Assembly: GCA_964017235.1 (NCBI GenBank)
Contig: OZ024931.1
Location: 19,444,189-19,508,188 of the forward strand
Direction of reading: 5' to 3'
DNA length: 64,000 nt
Source of the DNA: Sabellastarte sp. h YS-2021
Taxonomy: Eukaryota > Annelida > Polychaeta > Sabellida > Sabellidae
In this document: piece after piece, positions 32,374 to 42,412 of the stretch
How positions within the stretch are numbered: the first letter of the stretch is position 1
How the letters are laid out: each line of letters starts with the position of its first letter
The notes under the pieces: model-generated
The model's input: only the letters and a program-made list of their open reading frames with translations
Database searches by the model: none
Told to the model about the DNA's origin: nothing
Position numbers and translations under genes: made by a program

Positions 32374-33950
32374 TGGCTTGTCTGGATCTAGATCCCAACC
32401 TAACTTGAGGTTGGCCTATTATTCTCCATGATCAGATGTGAACCTATGAGGACATGGAGGTACAACAGACAAGTCGGCATTGCCAGTCCAGTTCCATGTA
32501 GCAATTTCTGGGGAAAAGGGGGATCAAGTATTGACCAATCAACAAATCTATACCAAATACCAAATGAATTGGATCCAAATAACCCCTTTTCAGGTTTCTT
32601 AATATATTAACAGCATACATAACCCTTTTTCAGGGTTCTTAATATTTTAACAGCATACATGTGGGCCTTTTCTATCTGTTAACTTTAAGATTATAATTAC
32701 ATGCACTGTTTTTTCTCATTCTAAAAAGTTTTGTCATATCCCAGTAAACATTTTTGGGTTTTGCAAATGTTTGAAAGGAAACATTTGGCAAAGGTTAAAA
32801 AATGATGGGTACGAAAACCATTTGTAATAGAATGTTTTTAAAACGTTTTATGTATACCGTTTATTAAAAGTTTAATGATAAATGTTAGAAAAACATTATA
32901 AAGAAACATAATAATGTCTGAATAATAATGGGGTCAGAGGTCAATTTCAATATCTTTATATGGTTGCTCAGTATTGAAAATATTATTTTTATGTCTAAAA
33001 TTGTAAGATAGTGGCTTAGAAATTGTGCCCCCATTCAATTCCTACATTTAGGGATTGCATATGGAGCAATTTTTGACAAAGTCCTCTAAAATCCCCTATT
33101 ATTGCTCACCGCCATCTTTATTTGGACATGTTTGAAGGTGAAGGTTTACAAATATAGGTTTAAAAAACGTTTTTGATAGCATGTTTTTAAAACATTTGAC
33201 AAGCAATCTTGTTTAAACATTTTTTGTGTACTATTTATCAAACGTTTCAAGATGAATGTTTGAAAAGCATTTCCAGCAAAACATCCATTTATCCAGCTAA
33301 TTTAGAAATGTTTTAAAACGTTTCCAGTCAAACCTAGCTTCTTGAGTTATTTTATAAACACTTAATAAACGTTTTCAGTAAAAACATTTGTATAGAGAAT
33401 GTTTATAAAACATTTTTAAACGTCACAGCGTAAACATTTACTTGGAAACATTTAGAAAACCATAAGATAGACTTTAATTAGGTTTTAAAAACGTTTGTAA
33501 ACGTTTAAACCATTAAAAAAGTTTCTAATGTTTACTGGGATGTTTACCTCACAATATAGTGGCTTGTCTGGATCTAGATCCCGACCTAACTTGAGGTTGG
33601 CCTATTTTTCTCCACAATCAGATGTGAACCTATGAAGACATAGAGGTACAACAGACAAGTCGGCATTGCCAGTCCAGTTCCGTGTAGCAATTTCTGGGGA
33701 AAAGGGGAATCAAGTATTGACCAATCAACAAATCTATACCAAATACCAAATGAATTGGATCCAAATAACCCCTTTTCAGGTTTCTTAATATATTAACAGC
33801 ATACATAACCCTTTTTCAGGGTTCTTAATGTTTTAACAGCATACATGTGGGCCTTTTCTACCTGTTAACTTAAAGATTATAATTACATGCACTGTTTTTT
33901 CTCATTCTAAAAATTTTTGTCATATGTTTACCTCACAATATAGTGGAAAT
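32374..33950. repeat. Tandem duplication of a ~390-bp segment, first copy split by a MITE
   Basis: The segment from ggcttgtctggatctagatc to cacaatatagtgg occurs twice: 32374-33561 (with an 800-bp insert) and 33562-33950 (uninterrupted). The copies are about 95% identical by eye. Because only the first contains the MITE, the duplication came before the insertion. Confidence 0.9.
32740..33539. mobile_element. MITE with CCCAGTAAACATT ends, ~800 bp
   Basis: The terminal inverted repeats are CCCAGTAAACATT and AATGTTTACTGGG. The interior is made of diverged AAACGTTT/AAACATTT words with partial foldback symmetry. Comparison with the empty second copy of the flanking duplication gives an AT dinucleotide duplication (catAT before, ATgtttacc after). 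No transposase is encoded. The superfamily is unassigned. Confidence 0.85.
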
Positions 33951-36742
33951 GGACTATAAATGAGCAGGACTTACATGGCAGGACAAAACTAGAAGTGACA
34001 AGACGGGAAGCGGCTAGGACAAGTCGGTTTCCAGGTGGGTGGAGTCACGGTCGTGATCAAGATTTGGGGAGGGTCAGTGAAATATCATGTTTAATATTTT
34101 GTCGACCCACCATGACAAGCCGGGAAACTACAACCGACCCTAAGTAACTCTGTAAACATTGCTCCTGACCCTCAAAAATTCCTTAGCCACCGACAAAACG
34201 GCCCCAGTGGAACACCCCTATTATTCAAAATTTGTATCTGGTTGACACAGGTCCCTTTCCTTTCATACCTGGTATTCACACTGGTGAATTTACTTGTGTT
34301 GGCACAGATTGAAGTAGATACATGTGAATGCTCTCAATCCGATTTGCGAGGATATATCTCAACCCTGGTCAATGGGCGGATCAAAGCAAATTGAAGTAGA
34401 TTGATTTAACCCCATGTGTGACCCTTTCAGTCCGGGTTGGCAAGAGTTTAAGTGCATTGGTTCTGTAACAGTTGTCATTATACTCGCCCAACGCCTCTGT
34501 TAGTAAGAGAAAACCAATGCCATAAATATTAGTTGTTCTGTGATTTATACATGACTGCAATGTTGCATAAAATGTAAATTTATCCAAATAGCATGATAAT
34601 GGAATAAGTAAAAGTATTTCAAACAATCGCAATTAATCGATTGCCAAAAATTTTAAGCAATCTTAAAGTAAAATATTTGTGTAATTTCAATAGAATTACT
34701 TAACAAGTTAATTGTATGATAAATAGTATGAAGTTGTAGTCATTCATAAAGTTGTTCACATTGGAAACAAATGATTTTCATTAAAACATATTTTTACAAG
34801 TATTACATAAAGTTAAATTTAGCGGCTTTACTGTACTTTGTTTCTGATATGTTTCAATCCAGATTGTTCTCTGTAGTGTGGGCACTAAACCTGGATTGAT
34901 ATGAATATTGCTCAATCGGCTTCCACCCTCAATCCTTGTCAATGCGGATTGTAGTGTAAACCAGACAATAAAGTATTTTTTTCAGGTTTCTACGCCTTTA
35001 CTTGCAGGATAGTCTACTTAAGCTGACATTTCATCATGTCGTCAAAGTTATTAATTCAAGTGGAAATTATATAATCACCTCTTATTATAAATGCTAAGCT
35101 TCATTGCTAGACTGTGTCAATGAATAAAAAATATCACACATGTCTGAAATCAAGAGAAATGACTGGCAATGAGTCAAAGCCGTAAATAGTTTTAATATCA
35201 GACTAGAAAGAACAGTCATTGACACCAAAACGCCCATTATGTAAATGTTGTTTCACACCTACTTATACCTCTTTTCCTCCATCATAGGTTTTCCTTCCCA
35301 CCTGCCATGTATTGTAGTCCTGAACACAATCTCATTGGTCATGTGTCTTATCTTTGCATTTGTAAAAATTGGGAATGTAATAATAGATGTTTGTCCCATT
35401 TTTAACATGTTTAAAAAAGTTGCAAGCGAGACTTTCTGGTCCCGAATAGTCATGACTGATAGTTTTAGTAATAAGTCATTTAAAGCCCAAAGTCGAGAGG
35501 TTCAAGAACAATTAAAATCAGTCATTCCTCAGTCAAATGTGATGCTATAAAAGTAAACATCATACATATACATGGCAAGTACCAGAAAATAGACATATAT
35601 ACATATCAAAGCTGTAACACTTTTAAAAACTTTGCCCTTTAAGACTTAACTTTGTCATGGTACGACTTATCTTTCTGTTACTAAAACTTATTTTTGGGTT
35701 GTGACAACCATTATTGCCCACTCTTCAGTAATAATGGAGATGAGTAATCTTGTCCTGTGACAAGAAGGTTAATGCAGTTTGATTACAGTCTCATCAACAT
35801 GAGGACACTCATCAACATGAGCATAGTCAACATTTTTATCAGCCATAGTTGTGTAGAAATAATTGGACAACAGATATTATATAATCCCAGTACAGTAATT
35901 AAGGGTGCACATAGAAGTTTAATATCCAAATAACATGAAAGTTCTATGTCCAAAAACAAAACACATAAAAGTTCTATATTAAAAATAAATCACACTAAGA
36001 AACACTACAGTTTTTTATGTTCTTGGAAAAGTTTTATAATTTCTTAACACAAGTGTGAACACCAAGAAAGCAGGATGTAAAGTGAAGCCAGTTAGTGGAA
36101 TGTTATCTCATGAAATTCCAGAGTGACAGATTGATGTGAGTTAGAATTACAGTTATGCCTAAGTTATTGAGAATCCGTGTTATGACTGGTTGTTATGAAT
36201 CATGACATATATTTATAGCAGTGGTAGGGCGTGAGGCCTATTTAATGATGAATGACTTTTGTAGTCATGACAAATGACATGCTTTTCCAGTTTGTCACCA
36301 CACTGCCTAAACGTGTCCAGGAAACACAGACTCGCAATACTGGGTCGCAACAGTGGGACAGCAGTATGAGGACTAGCGACTTACAAAACACTCAGAAAAC
36401 AAGATATTATTATTATTTCAATCATACACAGAGGTATACTTAAGACATTTAACAGATCATAAACAGTAAATGTGAAAAGAGAACCAAGAAAAAACTACAG
36501 AAGGAACATAGCAACTAGCTTAAGAGGTAAAAAGTGACCAAAAGAAAGAAAATATTGACTGCAAAAACCATTGCCCACACATTCATATGATATGATAGAC
36601 TTTTTAATAAGCCTATCCTAAGTTTCGGTTTCGAACAACATGGTATAACAGTCAACGATTAAATTGTGCAGCACTAACTACGACAGAAGTTGTATGGAAA
36701 TTGTGTAATTTTGTCATTTATAAAAGTTCTTAAATATTAAGC
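33951..36742. other. AT-rich sequence upstream of the ZAR1-like gene
   Basis: No coding region was recognised. Around 34260-34980 there are loosely inverted segments (tggtattcacactgg, and the complement of tagtgtaaaccaga) that could be a worn MITE. The last few hundred bases before 36743 presumably contain the promoter of the ZAR1-like gene, but no motif stands out. Confidence 0.4.
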
Positions 36743-36841
36743 ATGGCAGCCAGGAAACCACGTTTCTATGGATTTTTCAAGTGTGAAAATTGCAACAAAA
36801 AATGGGAAAGTTTCTATGTTTATGAAAAAGATAAACCCGGA
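36743..36841 (+). CDS. ZAR1-like 3CxxC zinc-finger protein, exon 1
   Basis: The exon encodes MAARKPRFYGFFKCENCNKK and then WESFYVYEKDKPG: 33 residues ending at a strong donor (GGA|gtaagt). RFYGFFKCxxC...WES matches the start of the 3CxxC zinc-binding domain at the C-terminus of zygote-arrest proteins (ZAR1/ZAR1L), which bind maternal mRNAs in oocytes. An in-frame TAA 12 nt upstream supports the ATG at 36743 as the start, unless a further 5' exon is spliced in. It joins in phase 0 to exon 2 at 44476. With only 95 residues in total, it would be a domain-only member lacking the long N-terminal part of vertebrate ZAR1. The function in this organism is inference. Confidence 0.85.
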
Positions 36842-37412
36842 GTAAGTTGTTATATTAATATTAAATAGAATAACCTGTTACTGTTCACAGGGTGTAGTCT
36901 TTAAAATATACAGCTGTACAAGAATAAATTTTTAAATATTTTCTCAACCGATTAAACACCCAATAGACAGATAGTGAATGCTTCCTAAAAATGGCAAACT
37001 GGAACACAAGTTGTCTATTTTCTCTTGTTATCTGTTTTTACGTGACTTTAGTTTCATCTGTAAATTTGTTCTTTACTCCAAAAGGCCAACTAATTAAACT
37101 TCGACAATTCCCATTTTAACTGACGATAACGCAATTTCTGGTGCCCTAAAACTGGCACAGAACTAAAAACTGAAAGATTTCTTTATATCAATGACCGGAA
37201 TACAAAAACCGGAATATATTTCTTTGTATCAGTGAAACCCCTTGGGTGAAGATTAAATTGTTTGTTATTTCAAAATTGTCATGCTTATAAACCAAGGAAA
37301 GTAGGGCCAGAGGTAGTCTATGAAGACCAAGGTAAAAAAAGTCCGCAAAAATAAAAGCAATAATGCATTTTGAAGGAATGGTTCCACTTCCCAGGGTTGT
37401 AGTTGAAAATTA

Positions 37413-37660
37413 TAAAATTGAAAATTTGATTTTAAATGTAGCTTTTATAAGCTACAATACTTACCTATTGAAACAGAGTGCTATTCCGTTGTTGACCGGA
37501 AGAGCTACCAACGGGCTGAAAGTTGGAAACTTTCCCGGCCGAATGCGGGGAGCGGGGTCCCCGGAGCCGGCTCACTCCACCGGAAGCACCGGTGTTGAGA
37601 TGACCGGTTATATGACGACTGCGCAGCAGATCACGTGATTCTTCCTTCTTTTCGTTGGGA
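37413..37660 (-). repeat. Right ITR of DIRS B
   Basis: It is the complement of 43400-43600 (blocks such as ttgttgaccggaagagct and ggagcggggtccccggagcc). Its outer end (attttaaatgtagcttttat) is different from the left end, as usual in DIRS. Confidence 0.92.
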
Positions 37661-37711
37661 ACCATCCCCAAAGGTGAGGTGTCTGTAAGCGGGGACGGAC
37701 CGGGAGGGCCT

Positions 37712-37822
37712 CTATCTGTTTCAATAGGTAAGTATTGTAGCTTATAAAAGCTACATTTAAAATAAAATTTTCAATTTTATTGCGCTACAATGTACTTACC
37801 TATTGAAACAGAGTGCTGAATT
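37712..37822 (-). repeat. Internal complementary region (ICR) of DIRS B
   Basis: 37773-37822 is the exact complement of the left terminus (43580-43624: agcactctgtttcaatagg to caataaaatt). 37712-37772 is the complement of the right terminus (37413-37482). Read in the element's direction it contains AATAAA. Confidence 0.92.
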
Positions 37823-38294
37823 CCAACATCTTGGATGGGGGGAAGACAGCTCACTGACTGGGTTCCGGTGGAAGAGCCTTGAGTGGTGAAGGAAGGAGAC
37901 CCGACCCGAGCATCCGTGCCGGCATGTTACGGGCCCGATCTTGGGGTTACTCTTCTGGATACCCGGGGAGAGGGCTACGTGTTGGAGGAGACCAGAACAG
38001 TAGTCCCGTCAGGAGGCGCTCCATGGTGGCTGCAAGAGAGTACAAAGACAATAATTAGATTGTAGGAAATAAGGTGGAATGGGTGTTAACGAAAAATTAA
38101 CAATGATTCCAGGAGATAAATAGGCAGGAGAATTCCCTGCAAAGTTAGGAAAGAGAACACCTCAGTAAAGAACAATATAATTTACCTTTTGTGACGAGAA
38201 GTCACACTCTACGCGGTCAGGGTTCTGACCGGCCCCATCTGCTGGTTGTGTCGTCGGATGTCCCCCCCCCTCTTCTTGTAGGTGTCCTTGGTAT

Positions 38295-39350
38295 CTAGGA
38301 GGGAGGCATCACTCGTTGTGCAGCCACAAAGGATCCTAGATGGTAAGAGAGATCCTTCTGGTTTTGACCCGAGAGGTCCTTTAGGTAGAATGAAGTGAAT
38401 GTGTTATGAGATTTCCAATGGCACGCTTGGAGAATCTGGTCCATTCAGACACCCCCGTAAAAGGCTTTGGAAGCCGCGAATGCTCTTACGTCATGGGCTC
38501 TAACCCCTAAAGAGTCCATGTCGGTGTCCCCCGCTTTTGAGTAACAAAACTTGACAGTGTTCTTGATCCAAGAAGATATGGTAGAACATAGAATGTCCTT
38601 GGAATGGCCCTGTTTGTAAGAGATAAATAACAAGGTTTTATCCTGTCTCAATTCGGCAGTAAGTTTGAGATAGATTGAGAGGGCCCTAACGGGGCAGAGT
38701 AAAATGTCAGTGTCTCTGTCATCTTGGGTAGTTTTGAGAGCGGGGATAACCACTGGGGAGATTGTCTGGGTCCCTTCTCTTGCTAGTTGGTTCTTAGCAA
38801 TGAAGATGGGAGAGGGGGTGAGTTGAATTTGGTCCCAGTCGCCTAGACAGAGAAGACCGTCCATGGTCCAGGCGTGGATTTCACTACGTCTTTTACCAGA
38901 AGCTAATGCTAGTAGGAAAACTGTCTTCCACGTGGCGTATTTAAGGGAAGCCTCCTCCAGAGGTTCAAAAGGGGGCTGTTTGAGTTGGTGGACAACTAAG
39001 GAGAGGTTCCAAGTGGGTATGCTTCTGGATGCCTTGGGTTTATCCCTATGGAAGCTGGCAATGAGTCTGGCAATCTCGGGATTATTGCTGATGTCTAAGG
39101 GAGTATTTCCCAATGTGTCTGCGATTGCCGTCCTGTATCCCTCAATGGTGGAAGGGCGTCTATTTTTCTCCTTGAAGAGGAAACACATAAAATTACAAAT
39201 ATCCTTTATAGAGGGAGCCCTGAAGTCCACCTGTTCGTGGGCGCGCCATCTTTGAAAAACTGCCCATTTTGATGCATAGATGGCTCTAGTAGAGAGTCTT
39301 TGAGGTGCAGCAATTCTATCTGCCACTTCTGCAGTGAAGCCCTGGTTCTG
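38295..39350 (-). pseudogene. Tyrosine recombinase of DIRS B, one nonsense codon
   Basis: The frame contains the whole YR: IAAPQRLSTRAIYASKW, TIEGYRTAIADTLG, GKRRSEIHAW (catalytic Arg), HDVRAFAASKAFYGG (His-x-x-Arg), and, beyond a TGA at 38445-38447, the Tyr box NTFTSFYLKD ending at a stop at 38295-38297. The TGA sits where C has a Leu codon and A has a Ser codon. The frame is otherwise uninterrupted for about 350 codons, so this is a single recent point change. The 5' start is hidden in the overlap with RT (open to 41105). Without readthrough the protein lacks the nucleophile. Confidence 0.88.
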
Positions 39351-41215
39351 GAGGATTGTACTCCTAGAAACCAAACGTGAAGGTTGAGGGATTCCGGGTG
39401 AGTGTGGAATTGGTTGTTCAGTGGTTGTTTGAGCAGTGATCGGATTGGTGGGAGTTGTCTTGGGTGATCGAGAGACAGTTCCACCAGGTCCCAAAACCAC
39501 GGTTTTGTTGGCCAGCCCGGGGCTATGAGAATGAGTCGGCATGACTGGGAGAGTAATTTTTGGACCACCCTGGGTAGCAGAGCTGTTGGAGGGAAGGCAT
39601 ACCCGACTATGTTCTTCCAGGAGATGTTCAGTGCATCCACTGCCCATGCTTGAGGGTCTGGGATGGGAGAAACGTAAGTTGGGAGTTTTGTGTTTAGCCT
39701 GGTGGCAAACAGGTCTATCTGTGGGTGCTCCCAGAGTTGCGCAATTTGTTTGAAGATCTGGGGGGACAGAGACCATTCTGTGTGCTGGATTTGGTTTCTC
39801 CTGGAGAGGCCATCCGCAATGACATTGAGTGAGCCCGGCACGTGTCGCGCTCTGAGTAAGATCTGATGTTTGTTGCACCATGTGAGGAGATGCCACATGA
39901 GAGCACAGAGTTCTGGCGAGTGGGTTCCTCCTTGTTTGTTTATGTGGGCTACTACTGTTGTGTTGTCTGAGGCCACCAACACCTGTTTCCTGGTGCACTG
40001 ATCTGAGAAGTGTTTGAGGGCTAGGATTACAGCTTTTAATTCTAGGACGTTGATGTGGAGCTGTTGCTCTGTGTGAGACCATAGGCCGCCTGCGGAGGCG
40101 TGATCTAAGTGTGCGCCCCAGCCTGCGTTTGATGCGTCTGTAAAGATCAGAACGTCGTGGTCCCTGGGGTGTAAGAATTCTCTGCATAATACGTGTTGTG
40201 GGTCTAACCACCATTCCGCGTGTTGTTTCATTGTCTGAGTCCAGGGAATGGGAGAATTCAGAGGCATTGGGAATTTCCAATGAGTCTTTAGATGCCATTG
40301 AAAAGGTCTCATATGGATCCTGCCCAGTCTCACCGTCTTCTCTGCGGATGCTAGTAATCCAATGATGGACATAAGAGTCCTTGCATTGATAACAGACTTC
40401 TTTGAGATCCTGTTGAAGGAGTTCTGAATTTTGGCCCATCTGTCTTGTGTGGGCCTGACAAGACCCTGATCTAATGAAAAATGGTACCCTATAAATTTGA
40501 ACCTCTGTTGGGGTACTAGTTCTGACTTCTGGTGGTTTACTATGAAGCCCAGTGATTGGATCAGGGAAAGGAGGTTGGCAGTATGCTCCTTTGATTCTGC
40601 CTGGGAAGGTGCTCTGATCAGCCAGTCGTCCAGGTATTGGTGCAACCGGATGTCTTGTTTTAGTGCCAATAGTTTTACCTCCTTTACCAGGGACGTGAAC
40701 ACCCTTGGGGCTGTGGCTAGCCCGAACGGCAAGCTGGTGAATTGGTAAGAATTCCCTTGGTGGTGGAACCTGAGGAATTTCCTTGATTGTGGATGGATGG
40801 GAAGATGAAGGTAGGCATCCGAGAGGTCTATAGAGGTAACCCATTCCCCTTGTCTCAGCGATGCGCGTATGGATTCTGGGGTTTCCATTTTGAATTTTGA
40901 GACCGTGAGAAACTGATTTAAAGAACTGAGGTCTATCACGGGTCTCCACCGGTTTCCTGGTTTGGGAACTAGGAAAAGTCGGCTGTAGAATCCGAGACTG
41001 TCTTCCCTGTGTACCTTCTCTATAGCGTTTTTTGTGAGAAGGCTTTGAATAGAAGTCGATAAGGCATTGTTTTTGTCGACTTCGCTGTAACTGCTGATGA
41101 TGCATGGTGTCCTGGACAACCTTGGTGTTCTCTGAAGGGTAGGCGATAGCCTAGTCTGAGGAGGTCTAAGTGGAAAGGATGAGCACCTTGTTTTTCCCAT
41201 TCGTTTATGAACCAC
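39206..41215 (-). CDS. Reverse transcriptase-RNase H (plus methyltransferase-like tail) of DIRS B
   Basis: 669 codons without interruption. The domain order is as in A: RT fingers SLGFYSRLFLVPKPGNRW, catalytic YLDD (complement at 40625-40636), RNase H IFTDASNAGWGAHL, ASDNTTVVAHINKQGG and NVIADGLSR, then QIDLFATRLNTKL...GYAFPPTAL...LIAPGWP for the methyltransferase-like segment. The catalytic Asp pairs and RNase H acids are all visible. Its N-terminus is reached from the middle ORF by a -1 step near 41120. Its 3' end overlaps YR. It is probably functional. Confidence 0.93.
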   Translation of the reverse strand: MVHKRMGKTRCSSFPLRPPQTRLSPTLQRTPRLSRTPCIISSYSEVDKNNALSTSIQSLLTKNAIEKVHREDSLGFYSRLFLVPKPGNRWRPVIDLSSLNQFLTVSKFKMETPESIRASLRQGEWVTSIDLSDAYLHLPIHPQSRKFLRFHHQGNSYQFTSLPFGLATAPRVFTSLVKEVKLLALKQDIRLHQYLDDWLIRAPSQAESKEHTANLLSLIQSLGFIVNHQKSELVPQQRFKFIGYHFSLDQGLVRPTQDRWAKIQNSFNRISKKSVINARTLMSIIGLLASAEKTVRLGRIHMRPFQWHLKTHWKFPMPLNSPIPWTQTMKQHAEWWLDPQHVLCREFLHPRDHDVLIFTDASNAGWGAHLDHASAGGLWSHTEQQLHINVLELKAVILALKHFSDQCTRKQVLVASDNTTVVAHINKQGGTHSPELCALMWHLLTWCNKHQILLRARHVPGSLNVIADGLSRRNQIQHTEWSLSPQIFKQIAQLWEHPQIDLFATRLNTKLPTYVSPIPDPQAWAVDALNISWKNIVGYAFPPTALLPRVVQKLLSQSCRLILIAPGWPTKPWFWDLVELSLDHPRQLPPIRSLLKQPLNNQFHTHPESLNLHVWFLGVQSSRTRASLQKWQIELLHLKDSLLEPSMHQNGQFFKDGAPTNRWTSGLPL

Positions 41216-41721
41216 TTTAGCCTGCCTCCCACTGGGAGGTCTTTTATGTTTTCTTGAATAGATACAGGAACCTTGACTAGTTGTGTACGAGGAGTCTTTA
41301 CCCCCTCCTGAGGGGTTGAACTCAGAGTCTTTGCCCTCTCTGGTAGGGACTTTGTATCCAGAGTCTTTGCCCTCTCTGTGTAGGGTCTGTTGAGGGGAAA
41401 CTGTTTGTGTGGTTCGTATGAATTGTTTTCCCAGGGATGCCCGGAATGGGTTGAAAGAGGTTGTCCAGGATTGAGGGGGGGAGGAGATTGAAGAGTGTCA
41501 TTGTTGAGGGGGTTGTTGTTGTTGGTTTTGGTTATTGCCGGAGCTCTTGCCCCTGCCTCTACGATTTCCCCTGCCCCTGTGGCCGCCACGAAAACTACCT
41601 CTCTGCTGCTGTGGGTAGAATTGAGGAGGCATGATGTATTGAGGGGGAGGAGTTGAATAATATCCCCCTTGGTGATAAGCTCCCCTTCCTCTGCCTCTAG
41701 GTTTCCTTTTGCTTTTTCCAT
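41020..41721 (-). CDS. Middle ORF of DIRS B: N-terminal part of pol in its own frame
   Basis: The frame is +1 relative to gag part 2 and overlaps its last 220 nt. After a Pro/Asn-rich linker it has LPVGGRLKWFINEWEKQG and LLRLGYRLPF, the conserved lead-in to the DIRS RT. The RT continues in the -1 frame from about 41120. The same frame order occurs in element A (12461-13219). The first part may be only a shadow of the gag tail. Confidence 0.62.
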   Translation of the reverse strand: MEKAKGNLEAEEGELITKGDIIQLLPLNTSCLLNSTHSSREVVFVAATGAGEIVEAGARAPAITKTNNNNPLNNDTLQSPPPLNPGQPLSTHSGHPWENNSYEPHKQFPLNRPYTERAKTLDTKSLPERAKTLSSTPQEGVKTPRTQLVKVPVSIQENIKDLPVGGRLKWFINEWEKQGAHPFHLDLLRLGYRLPFREHQGCPGHHASSAVTAKSTKTMPYRLLFKAFSQKTL

Positions 41722-42412
41722 AAGGGTGAAACCTGGAGCTTTGTTGATTTCCTGCTTTGACTCCCAAGCCTATTAGATGTTGTTCGTAATCCTGCATTAA
41801 GGAGCGTTCAAACAGGTCTTGGCCAGAAATGGGAGCTGCCCATAGGTTTTTGAGACGATAGGCGTCTAGACTATTGTGGGCATTTTTGAGGTACGCGTCT
41901 CGGCGCATGAGAACTAGGTTGGTTAAAATGTGTAGAAACTTTTCCAGTAAGTGCTGGTAAGCGACTGCTGTGCTCCTACTGATATCCAGCATGAATTGCA
42001 TTTGTGGGGTATCCTCTATTGTTGTATTCAGTAATTGTTGGAGATGCTGGTCTCTGGTCCTTGGGTCTGGTTCTGACGCCAGTAGGCCAAATATCTTTTC
42101 CCTCTGATCCCTTGCAGCTCTTAGGTTGTTTAAGGTCGATTCGCTGGCTGTAGAAAGGGTGGAGAGGAAGTTGGAGGTCGCAATACATTCTCTGACCATG
42201 TATTCCAACTTGACCAGTTCTCTTTGGTTAATAGAGGCTGGGGGTAGGCCTTTATACCCAGGTCTCGCAGTGTTTGAGAATGATTGGGGAACTACTTGTG
42301 GTTTTTGCTCAAAAGTTTCTCCTGCCACCGGGTACCAGTTGCCTCTGTTTGGTGGATTTGGATGGTTCCGGTGGGGGTGACTGAACCGGTGGTATAGGCT
42401 GTTGTGGAGCAT
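41498..42412 (-). CDS. Gag of DIRS B, part 2
   Basis: It continues Gag in the +1 frame after part 1. Helical sequence (LVKLEYMVRECIATSNFLS, DISRSTAVAYQHLLEKFLHI, LMRRDAYLKNAH) aligns with the C-terminal half of A's Gag. An Arg/Gly- and Gln/Pro-rich tail (GRGRGAYHQGGYYS, RGGHRGRGNRRGRG) suggests RNA binding. In A the whole Gag is in one frame, so the break here (42309-42412) is probably a 1-nt indel in this copy. Confidence 0.72.
   Translation of the reverse strand: MLHNSLYHRFSHPHRNHPNPPNRGNWYPVAGETFEQKPQVVPQSFSNTARPGYKGLPPASINQRELVKLEYMVRECIATSNFLSTLSTASESTLNNLRAARDQREKIFGLLASEPDPRTRDQHLQQLLNTTIEDTPQMQFMLDISRSTAVAYQHLLEKFLHILTNLVLMRRDAYLKNAHNSLDAYRLKNLWAAPISGQDLFERSLMQDYEQHLIGLGVKAGNQQSSRFHPYGKSKRKPRGRGRGAYHQGGYYSTPPPQYIMPPQFYPQQQRGSFRGGHRGRGNRRGRGKSSGNNQNQQQQPPQQ

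Noticed and set aside
34260..34980. Possible MITE with tggtattcacactgg-type ends
   Set aside because: The inverted similarity is weak and no duplication could be found.
37363..37638. 91-codon ORF near the end of DIRS B, repeated at 43424-43651
   Set aside because: The same peptide appears twice because both are the ITR; there is no evidence of translation.
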